Source of the DNA: a virus
Length of the DNA stretch: 27,472 bases
IMG/VR virus record: IMGVR_UViG_3300034104_004615
Span: 1-27,472 of that record
Direction: 5' to 3' (one strand)
The translations under genes and the position numbers were made by a program. The notes beneath the pieces were generated by a model. That model saw only the letters and a program-made list of their open reading frames with translations, did not search any database and was not told the origin of the DNA. Positions 18,460 to 25,762 of the stretch are shown one piece after another (the first letter of the stretch is position 1; each line of letters begins with the position of its first letter).

Positions 18460-18743
18460 AAGGCGTAACCTTCGAAGGCATAAGCCGCGAAGACGGCAGC
18501 GGAAAAACCACCGCAGTTGCCAACGGCGAACAGGTGTTGTCAATTTATTGGCGAGGCGAAAACGGAGTGACACCGCTGGAGGTAATCGGCGTTACCCGCC
18601 GCAGAATGGAGTCAGAGCAAAAAGGTGGGCCGTTTGCCGATCCCAAGGCGGCGAAGGCGATTGCCCACTTGATGCAAGCCGAAGCGGAGTTGACGGGCGA
18701 CAAAGGGCCGGATGGCGTGCCGATACTTGGGGCGACAGAATGA
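18456..18743 (+). CDS. hypothetical protein
   Basis: This 95-residue protein is coupled by ATGA to the protease gene. It reads MKGVTFEGISREDGSGKTTAVANGEQVLSIYWRGENG..., a beta-rich N-terminal half, followed by a helix (ADPKAAKAIAHLMQAEAELTGD). GSGKTT looks like part of a P-loop, but it lies near the N-terminus without the other parts of an NTPase and is probably coincidental. Coupling suggests a protease partner, chaperone or inhibitor, without proof. Confidence 0.6.
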   Translation: MKGVTFEGISREDGSGKTTAVANGEQVLSIYWRGENGVTPLEVIGVTRRRMESEQKGGPFADPKAAKAIAHLMQAEAELTGDKGPDGVPILGATE

Positions 18744-19213
18744 GCGAGCCGGTACCACCGCTGCTTCGGTTGATGGCGATATCGTCTTTTGTCGCATTGC
18801 TGTTTGCGGCGATAATCGGAAAAATTCCAGTAACAGACGAAACCGTCCAAATCGCTGACCAGCAAGTGCAGCAAGCAGTCGAGGAGCAAGCAGAACGCGA
18901 ATCGAACACGCTAAGCGTTACCCGATCGATATCGACGATCGTCTTTGTCGGAGATGCGTCTAGCGAATACGGTCGGCGATGGCTTGCGAACGAAGCGGCA
19001 CAGTGCGAATCGAAAGGATGGCAGATCAAAACGGTTGACCTTAGCGGCATGGAAGATCCAAAGTTTTTTGTTTTTGCGGGTGGTGCATGGATGACGCACA
19101 ACGGGCATCTCAGTCTATCGAGCCTTTCCGCTCTGGTGTCACGGACGACGGCCACACAATCGCAGCCGACAGGGCCGCTTCCGTCCGTGGCACCGCGGAG
19201 GGCGTCGGAGTGA
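18740..19213 (+). CDS. membrane-anchored protein, possible degenerate thioredoxin fold
   Basis: The 157-residue protein starts at ATG 18740 (ATGA overlap). It has an N-terminal span (LLRLMAISSFVALLFAAIIG), a Gln/Glu-rich coiled-coil stalk (VQIADQQVQQAVEEQAERE) and a globular part: TIVFVGDASSEYGRRWLANEAAQCESKGWQIKTVDLSGMEDPKFFVFAGGAWMTHNGHLSL. This can be laid over the CAPC protein at 17297: strand, turn, helix, GW/GY-I-T strand, P-x-F/R strand, G-AW/REW loop. The CAPC position reads SSEY, so it would be redox-dead. Alternatively it is an unrelated exported protein. Confidence 0.55.
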   Translation: MSEPVPPLLRLMAISSFVALLFAAIIGKIPVTDETVQIADQQVQQAVEEQAERESNTLSVTRSISTIVFVGDASSEYGRRWLANEAAQCESKGWQIKTVDLSGMEDPKFFVFAGGAWMTHNGHLSLSSLSALVSRTTATQSQPTGPLPSVAPRRASE

Positions 19214-19512
19214 ACTTCCCACTTGATGACGATACAAAAAAGTGGTTTGTTCACCTTGCCTTTCAGCAGGGTTTTCCTGCTTTTATGCTGCTTTGCGTGA
19301 TGGTTTTTTTGGCCTATGCCGTCATTTATTTAATCCCAGAAATTGACAAGAAACGAACCGAAGATTTAACGACTAAGTTTGAAGCGATTTCAGCAGGCCA
19401 CGATAAGGTTTTGCAGCAACTTATCGAAAGCCATTCAGAGGACCGAAGAGTCTTTGTTGAAATTATGCGAACGCACATTCCCGCCCTGCCTAAACCCGCC
19501 GAGGCCCGATGA
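19210..19512 (+). CDS. membrane protein with C-terminal coiled coil
   Basis: This 100-residue protein starts at GTG 19210, overlapping the previous TGA. It has a polar N-terminus (MNFPLDDDTKKWFVHLAFQQ), one span (FPAFMLLCVMVFLAYAVIYLI) and a long charged helix (DKKRTEDLTTKFEAISAGHDKVLQQLIESHSEDRRVFVEIM). The upstream in-frame ATG 19087 would overlap the previous gene by 127 bp with poor sequence and is rejected. It could be a holin-like or spanin-like component, but size and single span do not decide. Confidence 0.6.
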   Translation: MNFPLDDDTKKWFVHLAFQQGFPAFMLLCVMVFLAYAVIYLIPEIDKKRTEDLTTKFEAISAGHDKVLQQLIESHSEDRRVFVEIMRTHIPALPKPAEAR

Positions 19513-19709
19513 TGGAAGTTTGGATGTTGTGTTGTATCTCAGGAATGGTCGCGGCGGTCATTGTTGCGATGTATTCGCAATCGGTGATTGCTGGGCACGG
19601 GGGTTTGCAAGATGGAACTGTTGGAAGCGATATACCGATTCGGTCAAGTAATTTTCGAGCCGATCATTACAGGACCGGACCCAATGGATATATTCAACAC
19701 GATCGATGA
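19509..19709 (+). CDS. small membrane protein
   Basis: This 66-codon frame starts at ATG 19509 (or the adjacent ATG 19512), overlapping the previous stop. The first 30 residues (MMEVWMLCCISGMVAAVIVAMYSQ) are a membrane span with two adjacent cysteines. The C-terminal half overlaps another frame (19612-19752) and is less convincing. It resembles other one-span products of this cassette. Confidence 0.45.
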   Translation: MMEVWMLCCISGMVAAVIVAMYSQSVIAGHGGLQDGTVGSDIPIRSSNFRADHYRTGPNGYIQHDR

Positions 19710-19752
19710 TTACGTTCGTTGGATTTTCGGACAACCCCCGCGCGAACCATGA
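19612..19752 (+). CDS. 46-residue amphipathic protein
   Basis: The frame runs from ATG 19612 to TGA 19750-19752, which overlaps the next gene's ATG (ATGA). The product MELLEAIYRFGQVIFEPIIT then GPDPMDIFNTIDDYVRWIFGQPPREP is rich in Ile, Phe and Trp with acidic residues, like an amphipathic membrane-surface helix pair. It overlaps the 19509 frame by 98 bp. The coupled stop-start with the following gene and the natural-looking composition favour it. Function unknown. Confidence 0.45.
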   Translation: MELLEAIYRFGQVIFEPIITGPDPMDIFNTIDDYVRWIFGQPPREP

Positions 19753-19931
19753 ACAACCACTTAACTGTTTTCTTGCTGTTTGTCGCCGCATCGTTTTTAA
19801 TCGCTTGGCAGTCGTTTTGGCTATCTTGGCAACTACGCAAACAACGCGAACGCGATAAGCACGTCATTGAAATGATTTTAAAAGCGTCTCGCTTTGCCGA
19901 GGTGCTGACCGACCGAATCACCCGCCAGTAA
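19749..19931 (+). CDS. small one-span membrane protein
   Basis: This 60-residue protein starts at ATG 19749. It has one N-terminal span (LTVFLLFVAASFLIAWQSFWLSW) and a charged helical tail (QLRKQRERDKHVIEMILKASRFAEVLTDRITRQ). Architecturally it is like an inner-membrane spanin or Rz-type protein cut short. It ends the membrane-protein cassette. Confidence 0.6.
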   Translation: MNNHLTVFLLFVAASFLIAWQSFWLSWQLRKQRERDKHVIEMILKASRFAEVLTDRITRQ

Positions 19932-19962
19932 ATCCCGCCTACCAACCTACCCACCTGCCATC

Positions 19963-20475
19963 ATGAACCCAATCGACTGGACTAAACCCGCGGCCGACAT
20001 TTTGCAAGAGCTACTAGCAATCGTCGAAAGACGGCTGCCGCTAAGCGAGGCGTGGGCGACGGGTGCAAGAGGCTTGCGGGACTTCGGTGCGGGTGCGGCT
20101 GGTTGGGGCGGGATGTTGGCAAAACTGAAGCAAATCGGATACAGCGACGTGGCCGATCAGATGGTGAGCGGGCTTGATTTTGGCGACCCGCAAGTGCAGG
20201 GAATGATTACGCAACTTGGCACAATCGAGCCCGACACGTTTACGCCGGAGCGGGTTGAAATATTAAAATCATGGGGCGTCGATAGGCGACCCCGATGGAC
20301 GCTGGAGGGATTTGCAAGTCAGCCGAGCGTCGAGGGCATTGAGCAACGCAAGGCCACAGAGGCCGAATCGGTACACAGGCAAAAAGCAAAAGTTGCGGGC
20401 GTTCGATTTGGCGATCAAATGCCAATTGACGGCGATGCGGCCGTAGTTATGGCACAAATCTGGAGCACGCTGTGA
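19963..20475 (+). CDS. hypothetical protein before the tail-fibre genes
   Basis: The 170-residue protein starts at ATG 19963. The leader 19932-19962 has no purine-rich Shine-Dalgarno; instead it holds CCTACC-type pyrimidine repeats, which is unusual here. The protein begins MNPIDWTKPAADILQELLAIVERRLPLSEAWATGARG, continues with a Gly-rich turn (RDFGAGAAGWGGMLAKL) and ends in a helical, charged part. No known family. Since the next gene overlaps it by 4 bp (GTGA), it is probably structural or related to fibre assembly. Confidence 0.6.
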   Translation: MNPIDWTKPAADILQELLAIVERRLPLSEAWATGARGLRDFGAGAAGWGGMLAKLKQIGYSDVADQMVSGLDFGDPQVQGMITQLGTIEPDTFTPERVEILKSWGVDRRPRWTLEGFASQPSVEGIEQRKATEAESVHRQKAKVAGVRFGDQMPIDGDAAVVMAQIWSTL

Positions 20476-21368
20476 ACGTTGAAGCCCTGATTTTTCAACA
20501 GATTGTAGATGCTAATTTCGACCAAGCTGTCTACACCGCTTCGCCCAACAACACAATCAACGTCGTGGAAATTGCGGCGAAAGGTAGCGGCACAAATATC
20601 GGGCTTGCGTTGAGCCCGAAAGGGACCGGGTACATATCAGCACAGGTGCCCACGGGCACTACGGCGGGAGGTAATGCAAGGGGGGCGTATGCCGTCGATT
20701 TGCAAAGGCAGCGAAATGGGGCGAGTCAGGTTGCTTCCGGGGCTGCTTCATGCGTAGTCAACGGCGAGCAAAATACAGCCAGCGGGACATATGCTTTTGC
20801 TGGTGGACTTGCCAACACTGCTTCTGGGCAGTACGGGTTTGCGTATGGCATTACTTCGCAAGCAGTAAACCAAGGTGCGGTCGGAATCGGGGTTACGGCC
20901 GTTGCTTCTGGAATCGGTTCGTTTGCGAGCGGAATGTCTTCGTCGGCTAATGTAGCTGGCATGAGATCACATGGCTTTGCGTCGGGCGTACAAAAAGTAA
21001 ACGTTTGCTTCACGGCAAAAACCACAACAAATTCACTGACTGAATTGCGTGTGTCGCTGTCTGCCGAGCGATTTGTTTTGCCGACAAATACCGCCATGCT
21101 CGGGTTGCTGCAAATACTCGGAACCAAGAGCGATGGGACCGCATTTGCAAAGTACACAAGACAGGTTTCGATTCGCAGAACTGGTGCCACAACACAACTG
21201 ATTGGAAGCGTCGAGACGGTCGGAGTAGACCAAGCTGCGGGAACGTCAATAGCAGTTACAGCAGATGATGTCAATGAGTCGCTAAAGGTAGAGGCGGCTG
21301 GAATTGATGGAGAAACGTGGGCGTGGGCGGCGGTTTTCTCAGGCGTCCTAAAAACAATGACCTACTAA
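20472..21368 (+). CDS. tail fibre/adhesin with YadA-head-like repeats
   Basis: This 298-residue protein starts at GTG 20472, overlapping the previous stop. After an N-terminal part (QAVYTASPNNTINVVEIAAKGSGTNIGLALSPKGTGYIS), residues about 75-165 consist of repeats of the form (N/S)xA(S)GxxxFAxG, such as NTASGTYAFAGG, NTASGQYGFAYG and GIGSFASGMS. This matches left-handed beta-roll repeats of trimeric autotransporter heads also used in phage fibres. The C-terminus (ETWAWAAVFSGVLKTMTY) is a beta-rich cap. It should be a trimeric fibre or spike contacting the host surface. Repeat regions like this often diversify to change host range. Confidence 0.75.
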   Translation: MNVEALIFQQIVDANFDQAVYTASPNNTINVVEIAAKGSGTNIGLALSPKGTGYISAQVPTGTTAGGNARGAYAVDLQRQRNGASQVASGAASCVVNGEQNTASGTYAFAGGLANTASGQYGFAYGITSQAVNQGAVGIGVTAVASGIGSFASGMSSSANVAGMRSHGFASGVQKVNVCFTAKTTTNSLTELRVSLSAERFVLPTNTAMLGLLQILGTKSDGTAFAKYTRQVSIRRTGATTQLIGSVETVGVDQAAGTSIAVTADDVNESLKVEAAGIDGETWAWAAVFSGVLKTMTY

Positions 21369-21381
21369 CGGATGCAACTGA

Positions 21382-22623
21382 ATGGCAACACAAACAATCG
21401 AGTTTCGCAGCCCTCCAAGCCAGACGGTTACGCTACGGCTATTTGTGCAGGGCAGCGATACGCAAGTCGCTTCGGCATCAGCGACAGAAGCGACTAACCG
21501 AAAAGGCACTTACACCGCGGTATTCAGTTCGATCGCAGCCGGCGAATATCAACTGATCGCGACCATCGGCACGAGCCCGATAATTCCAGTCGCAAGCGGT
21601 TTTGTGACGCTGACACTGACCACGGCAACGTTTTTTGCCTATGCAAAAGCCGAGCTAATCACGACGCCGCCAACCGCAGGGGCAATTGCGGACGCGGTAT
21701 GGGACGAAGCCTACAGCGGCCACACAACCGCAGGCACGTTTGGCAAGCTCATGGACATTTTGCGAAAGTCGAACAACGTAATCGAAGGCACGATTCTATC
21801 TAGCCCGACGCCAACGACGACTGTTTTCAAAATTAGTGGAGCAAATTACCCTACGGGAGCGCTAGAGCATTCGGTTTTGTGGATGAGCACGGGCACTTCG
21901 GCAGAGCAAAATAGCCCGATACTAACGACGGTCAACAACGGCGACGGAACGCTAACAATCACGCTCGAAGAGGCGTTGACGACGGCACCCGTCGCGGGCG
22001 ATACAGTGTTGATCGACCCGACAAGCCATGTTCATGCGATTGCGGACATTGCGGCGGGAATCTGGTCGGCTGCGTCGAGTGCCTATTCGGCCGCGACCGG
22101 CACGATGGGGCTGATCATGTACGCATTCTCGCAGATGCTCGAATTGGTCACCGGTGTGTGGCGGTGGAAGGCGACGGCGCTGAGTCAGGCACCAAGTAGC
22201 ACCGGGGGCGATGCGACCGAAGCCAAGCAGGATCAGATCATCTCGCTTATCCAGGGTAGCGAAGTACTGACCGTGGCGACGCCGAACGTCAACGGCAATC
22301 TAGTATTGACGCAAGGCGACACCTACGACGGAGCGGCAAGCGGAAACGCCAAAGCGACATGGACCGTATCGACCAACTATACGGACGGTTGGGCTGTACG
22401 GCTGACGATCAGGGACAAGGATGATGCGGTTGTATATACTAACACCGGTACGGTTGATTCAGCGACTAGCGTATCGGTGCCGATCGTGGTGCCGACAGTG
22501 TCGCCGTTTACGGGATGCCCTGGCGTTTGGCAAGGTAAATACGACGTTCAGTTAACGAAATCAGGCAGCATTAAGACGATTGCAATTGGGGTTGTTTACA
22601 TAAATGAAGATCAGACGCGATAG
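21382..22623 (+). CDS. tail/baseplate protein with Ig-like and BppU-like regions
   Basis: This 413-residue protein is Thr/Ala-rich. The N-terminal domain (IEFRSPPSQTVTLRLFVQGSDTQVASASATEATNRKGTYTAVFSSIAAGEYQLIA) looks like a carboxypeptidase-regulatory or Ig-like beta sandwich. GAIADAVWDEAYSGH resembles the AVWD linker of many phage and virion-associated proteins. The C-terminus (LTQGDTYDGAASGNAKATWTVSTNYTDGWAVRLTIRDKDDAVVYTN... GKYDVQLTKSGSIKTIAIGVVYINED) resembles the baseplate upper protein N-domain. It probably joins fibres to the tail. It starts at ATG 21382, 13 bases after the previous stop. Confidence 0.65.
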   Translation: MATQTIEFRSPPSQTVTLRLFVQGSDTQVASASATEATNRKGTYTAVFSSIAAGEYQLIATIGTSPIIPVASGFVTLTLTTATFFAYAKAELITTPPTAGAIADAVWDEAYSGHTTAGTFGKLMDILRKSNNVIEGTILSSPTPTTTVFKISGANYPTGALEHSVLWMSTGTSAEQNSPILTTVNNGDGTLTITLEEALTTAPVAGDTVLIDPTSHVHAIADIAAGIWSAASSAYSAATGTMGLIMYAFSQMLELVTGVWRWKATALSQAPSSTGGDATEAKQDQIISLIQGSEVLTVATPNVNGNLVLTQGDTYDGAASGNAKATWTVSTNYTDGWAVRLTIRDKDDAVVYTNTGTVDSATSVSVPIVVPTVSPFTGCPGVWQGKYDVQLTKSGSIKTIAIGVVYINEDQTR

Positions 22624-22739
22624 AGCGACAGGCTGGCAGGCTACCCCCCCCGGCGGGCTTGGGTCCCTTTTAGGCCCTAGATGCCCTTGCGGTCAGGAAA
22701 AAGCCCGGCTTATGAAAAACACACTCCGGCGATAACGAC
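22624..22739 (+). other. non-coding gap before terminase, cos/pac candidate
   Basis: This 116-bp gap is the only long non-coding stretch in the structural half. It contains a C8 homopolymer followed by GGCGGGC, a compact GGGTCCC and AGGCCCTAG, and AAAAAGCCCGGC, with no gene or T-run terminator. It lies immediately upstream of the small terminase gene, where cos or pac sites usually occur. Assignment is by position only. Confidence 0.35.
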
Positions 22740-23126
22740 GTGACAACCGACGCGGGGAGGGGGAGGCTGTTGGCCGATCCAGCCAAGCAACACGACGACC
22801 TGAGGCTATTGAGGCGAGCGATTAAGCAAAGATGGGAGATACCCGCAGAATTTCGAAGTGTGGTGGTCGGAAGGCTTCGGGACTTGATTATGGAAGGCGA
22901 CCCGGAGATCGCATTGAAGGCGATTGCCGAAGTCAGGCACCTGGAGTCGCAGAACCAAAAGGACGAGCATAAGGCGGTAGATGTTAGCCTTAGAGCAGAG
23001 CACGATCGACTGGATGAGATCGCTAGAGACCTCGGCATTGAGGTCGGTCTTATCGAAGCTGCCGAAAGACAAAGCGGCGGCGGCGATAGCGTCACTCAAG
23101 CGGTCGGTATCGTTAACGCCGATTGA
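22740..23126 (+). CDS. putative small terminase subunit
   Basis: The 128-residue protein starts at GTG 22740. It is helical throughout: LLADPAKQHDDLRLLRRAIKQRWEIPAEFRSVVVGRLRDLIMEGDPEIALKAIAEVRHLESQNQKDEHKAVDVSLRAEHDRLDEIARDLGI. The basic N-terminal helices may bind DNA; the middle helices would oligomerise, as in TerS rings. It overlaps the large-subunit frame by 146 bp. Size and position fit TerS, but sequence alone gives no diagnostic motif. Confidence 0.6.
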   Translation: MTTDAGRGRLLADPAKQHDDLRLLRRAIKQRWEIPAEFRSVVVGRLRDLIMEGDPEIALKAIAEVRHLESQNQKDEHKAVDVSLRAEHDRLDEIARDLGIEVGLIEAAERQSGGGDSVTQAVGIVNAD

Positions 23127-25146
23127 CGATGCGACGTCAAAGGACATTAAGCGAAAGCGTCAGGAACGCAGCGAAGCGGCCCGAATTGTCATTCCTGAAT
23201 GCAAGAACCCGACCCGCCGCGAATCGTGCCTAGACGATCCGGAGCGGTTCCTAAAGACGTACTTTCCGCGGGTGTACCGGTTAGGCTTCGGCACCGATCA
23301 CCGATTCATGATTAGAGCCATTCTTGACATTGCCACAACGGGCGGGTGTCAAGCTGTAGCCGCACCGCGAAGCCGCGGGAAGACCGAGATTGTCAAAGGC
23401 ATGGCGTTGTACGCAATTCTTGGAGGAGTATCGCGATTTATCCTCCCGATCGCAGCCACGACGGCACTGGCCGAGCGTCTCTACCAGGACATCAAGCGAA
23501 AGATCGCAACGAACGAAATGCTCCTGGAGGACTTTCCCGAAGTATGCTGGCCGGTGCGGTGCCTGGACGGAGCCCCGCAGCGGGCAAGCAAGCAGCACGT
23601 CGACGGCATCAAGACAAATATCGTTTGGTCGGGCGATTATTGTCGATTTGCCGACGTGCCAGGATCGCCTTACGGCGGCGTCAAAATGGCCTATTACGGC
23701 CTAGACGCGGCATTCCGAGGCGTGAACATCGACGGCGACCGGCCCGACTTTGTTATCGTCGACGACCCCGAAACGAAGGAATCGGCAAAGAGTCAACTGC
23801 AGATCGAAGACCGTGAAAACACGCTCGACAAAGACATCGCGGGGCTTGTGTCGCAAGATGGCCGCATGGCGATCATGGTTATCACCACGACACAGAACTG
23901 CTTTTGTTTATCGGCACGGCTGACCGATCCGAAGATTAAACCGGCGTACAACGGGCGACGGTTTGGGCTTATAGAGTCGTGGCCGGCCAACCTCGAGCTG
24001 TGGGACGAGTACATCGCTATCCGCCAAGCGTCGCAGCAAAAAGGCGATCGGCACGGAGCGGAGGCGGTAGACTTCTACGTCGCGAACTGGGAGGCGATGA
24101 ACGCGGGCGTAAAGATGATCGCGGACCACTTTACCGAGATCGAAGACGAGAGCGGGCGGCCGATGGTGCTTTCGGCGATCCAACAAGCCTACAACAAGAT
24201 CGCCGACACAAATCTATCGGCGTTCAAAACCGAATACCAAAACGATCCGGACCCGGAAGAGCAGCCGGAAACGACGGGGCTAACCGCTGGCAGGGTGGCA
24301 AGTCGAGTCAGTGGAATGAACCAGGGCGACTATCACACCGATACCGAGTTTGTTACGGTCGGGCTTGACGTCGGAAAGTACTATTCCCATTGGGTCAAAA
24401 TCGGTTGGCATGGCAACGCGATCGGGCACATCGTTGATTATGGAGTTATGGAAACTCCGGGAATGATGGCGGCGACGAACGATAAAGCGGTAATGACCGC
24501 ACTTATTCCTGCACTTGCTCAATGGCGTACCGACATCACAGCAGACGGTAAATTGGACTTCTGCCTGATCGACTCAGGCGATTACACCGAAGCCATCTAT
24601 GAGTTTGTTAGGCAGGTTGGCGGAACCCCGTTTGCGGCGTCCAAGGGCTGGGACCAGGGCCGGTTCCGATTGCCGAACGAGGGACCCGGCAAGCGGCCGT
24701 TTATTGAAGCCTACGCGGCACACCAGCCAGCCGAAAGGCTGTGGCTCTACAATGTCAACACAGAACATTGGAAGCAATGGACGCAAGAGCGTTTTGTCAC
24801 TGCGACTTTTGACGACCAGAACCAATTTAACGACGGGACGCTATCGCTCTATGCTTCAACAGATCGCAAACGGCACTTGTCATTCTCTCACCACATCGTT
24901 GCGGAAGAACGGCGGGAGACATTCGTGCCCGGTCGTGGTATGATTCGGAAATGGGTAGTGTTGTCGAAAAATAATCACTACCTAGATGCGGCGGCGTTGG
25001 CTTGTGCGGCAGCGGGCGTTTTAGGCGTCCGGATCTTGCCGAAAACGCAGGCGACGCCCGTATCGCAACAGTTGAGGCAACAGCAACCAGTACGGCGTCT
25101 GCTCAACAGCAGGGGCCAACCTTTTCTTGTGACGGAGCGTAGATAG
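22981..25146 (+). CDS. terL: large terminase subunit (ATPase and nuclease)
   Basis: The 721-residue protein has Walker A APRSRGKT (128-135, a variant P-loop), Walker B VIVDDPE (258-264) and a coupling motif region MVITTTQN (299-306). The C-terminal RNase H-like nuclease has VGLDVGKYYSHW (Asp463), FCLIDSGDYTEAI (Asp531/534) and NNHYLDAAALACAAA (Asp669), three acidic metal ligands. It packages DNA into the prohead and cuts genome ends. It is longer than many TerL proteins, mainly in the N-terminus and in the 310-450 linker. The first 48 codons overlap the small-subunit gene; ATG 22981 has no strong Shine-Dalgarno, so translational coupling or a later start is possible. Confidence 0.92.
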   Translation: MLALEQSTIDWMRSLETSALRSVLSKLPKDKAAAAIASLKRSVSLTPIDDATSKDIKRKRQERSEAARIVIPECKNPTRRESCLDDPERFLKTYFPRVYRLGFGTDHRFMIRAILDIATTGGCQAVAAPRSRGKTEIVKGMALYAILGGVSRFILPIAATTALAERLYQDIKRKIATNEMLLEDFPEVCWPVRCLDGAPQRASKQHVDGIKTNIVWSGDYCRFADVPGSPYGGVKMAYYGLDAAFRGVNIDGDRPDFVIVDDPETKESAKSQLQIEDRENTLDKDIAGLVSQDGRMAIMVITTTQNCFCLSARLTDPKIKPAYNGRRFGLIESWPANLELWDEYIAIRQASQQKGDRHGAEAVDFYVANWEAMNAGVKMIADHFTEIEDESGRPMVLSAIQQAYNKIADTNLSAFKTEYQNDPDPEEQPETTGLTAGRVASRVSGMNQGDYHTDTEFVTVGLDVGKYYSHWVKIGWHGNAIGHIVDYGVMETPGMMAATNDKAVMTALIPALAQWRTDITADGKLDFCLIDSGDYTEAIYEFVRQVGGTPFAASKGWDQGRFRLPNEGPGKRPFIEAYAAHQPAERLWLYNVNTEHWKQWTQERFVTATFDDQNQFNDGTLSLYASTDRKRHLSFSHHIVAEERRETFVPGRGMIRKWVVLSKNNHYLDAAALACAAAGVLGVRILPKTQATPVSQQLRQQQPVRRLLNSRGQPFLVTERR

Positions 25147-25455
25147 ATGGCGAAGCGTGGAAATCTTTTAAGCGTTGACGGTGAAGAGCCGCAAGCCCCG
25201 CAGGTGATCGAGTCGACGGCGATCGTCGAAGTGCCGCTAGGCGTTGTTTCGGGATCGGGTTACGTGTCAAGGCGTGCCGACGTAAAGCTAAGCCGCGATC
25301 AGTGCTTGACACTTCGGGCACTACTTAGAGGCTTGCAGGATCGCGGCGAACAATTGCAAAACGGGCGACCGGTGACGAATTGCACTTCGGCGGTGCAGTG
25401 GATGCTTGAGAAGATTGCATCTAGTGCCGATAAACCGTTTGTCGGTTCTATCTAG
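25147..25455 (+). CDS. hypothetical protein between terminase and portal
   Basis: This 102-residue protein starts at ATG 25147, immediately after the terminase stop. The N-terminus is Glu/Pro-rich and flexible (MAKRGNLLSVDGEEPQAPQVIESTAIVEVPLG). The C-terminal part (GYVSRRADVKLSRDQCLTLRALLRGLQDRGEQLQNGRPVTNCTSAVQWMLEKIA) looks like a short helical domain similar to ribbon-helix-helix-type or head-tail connector helper proteins. No family recognised. Confidence 0.65.
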   Translation: MAKRGNLLSVDGEEPQAPQVIESTAIVEVPLGVVSGSGYVSRRADVKLSRDQCLTLRALLRGLQDRGEQLQNGRPVTNCTSAVQWMLEKIASSADKPFVGSI

Positions 25456-25467
25456 CAATTCGCACTT

Positions 25468-25489
25468 CATGCCATAGCATCATGGCATG
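25468..25489 (+). promoter_or_regulatory. inverted repeat covering a start codon
   Basis: CATGCCAT (25468-25475) and ATGGCATG (25482-25489) form a perfect 8-bp stem with loop AGCATC. The right arm contains the ATG (25487-25489) of the next gene, and there is no Shine-Dalgarno nearby. In mRNA this would hide the start codon and limit translation. Confidence 0.45.
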
Positions 25490-25762
25490 GTGATTGCGGA
25501 CATCGAAGCCGATCTTATCGAGTATGCCGATTTTGAAGAAGTCGGCAGCGTCGCGCGGGCCAAGCTATTCATCACGGCGGCCAAGCGTTGGCTTATTCTC
25601 CGCCCGGAATCGGCAAGCAATCAATCTTCGTCTTTGTCAATCGGCAAGGACTCTGTTCAAGAGCTTATGCGGCGGGCCCAGGATTACGTCGCGGCTAACG
25701 GCACGACTTCGGGCGGTGGCCGAAATAGCGTGCGGTTCCTCAGTGCGACGAGGTTCCGCTAA
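25487..25762 (+). CDS. head-tail joining-like small protein (gpW position)
   Basis: This 91-residue protein starts at ATG 25487 (or in-frame GTG 25490). It contains DIEADLIEYADFEEVGSVARAKLFITAAKRWLILRPESASNQ, helical, then SVQELMRRAQDYVAANGTTSG. Its place between terminase and portal, its length and its opening helices resemble lambda gpW-like head-completion proteins, but the fold is not certain. Its stop overlaps the portal start (TAATG). Confidence 0.55.
   Translation: MVIADIEADLIEYADFEEVGSVARAKLFITAAKRWLILRPESASNQSSSLSIGKDSVQELMRRAQDYVAANGTTSGGGRNSVRFLSATRFR

Noticed and set aside
18456-18743. P-loop NTPase suggested by GSGKTT in the 95-residue protein
   Set aside because: The motif is not preceded by a hydrophobic strand, and there is no Walker B or room for an NTPase fold.
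18592-19254. Reverse-strand open frame of 220 codons
   Set aside because: It lies opposite the anchored protein at 18740 and the protein at 18456. Composition is that of a complement frame, and no minus-strand promoter or coupled gene is seen.
22624-22739. Rho-independent terminator after the tail protein gene
   Set aside because: The GC-rich segments do not form a compact stem followed by a T-run on the + strand.
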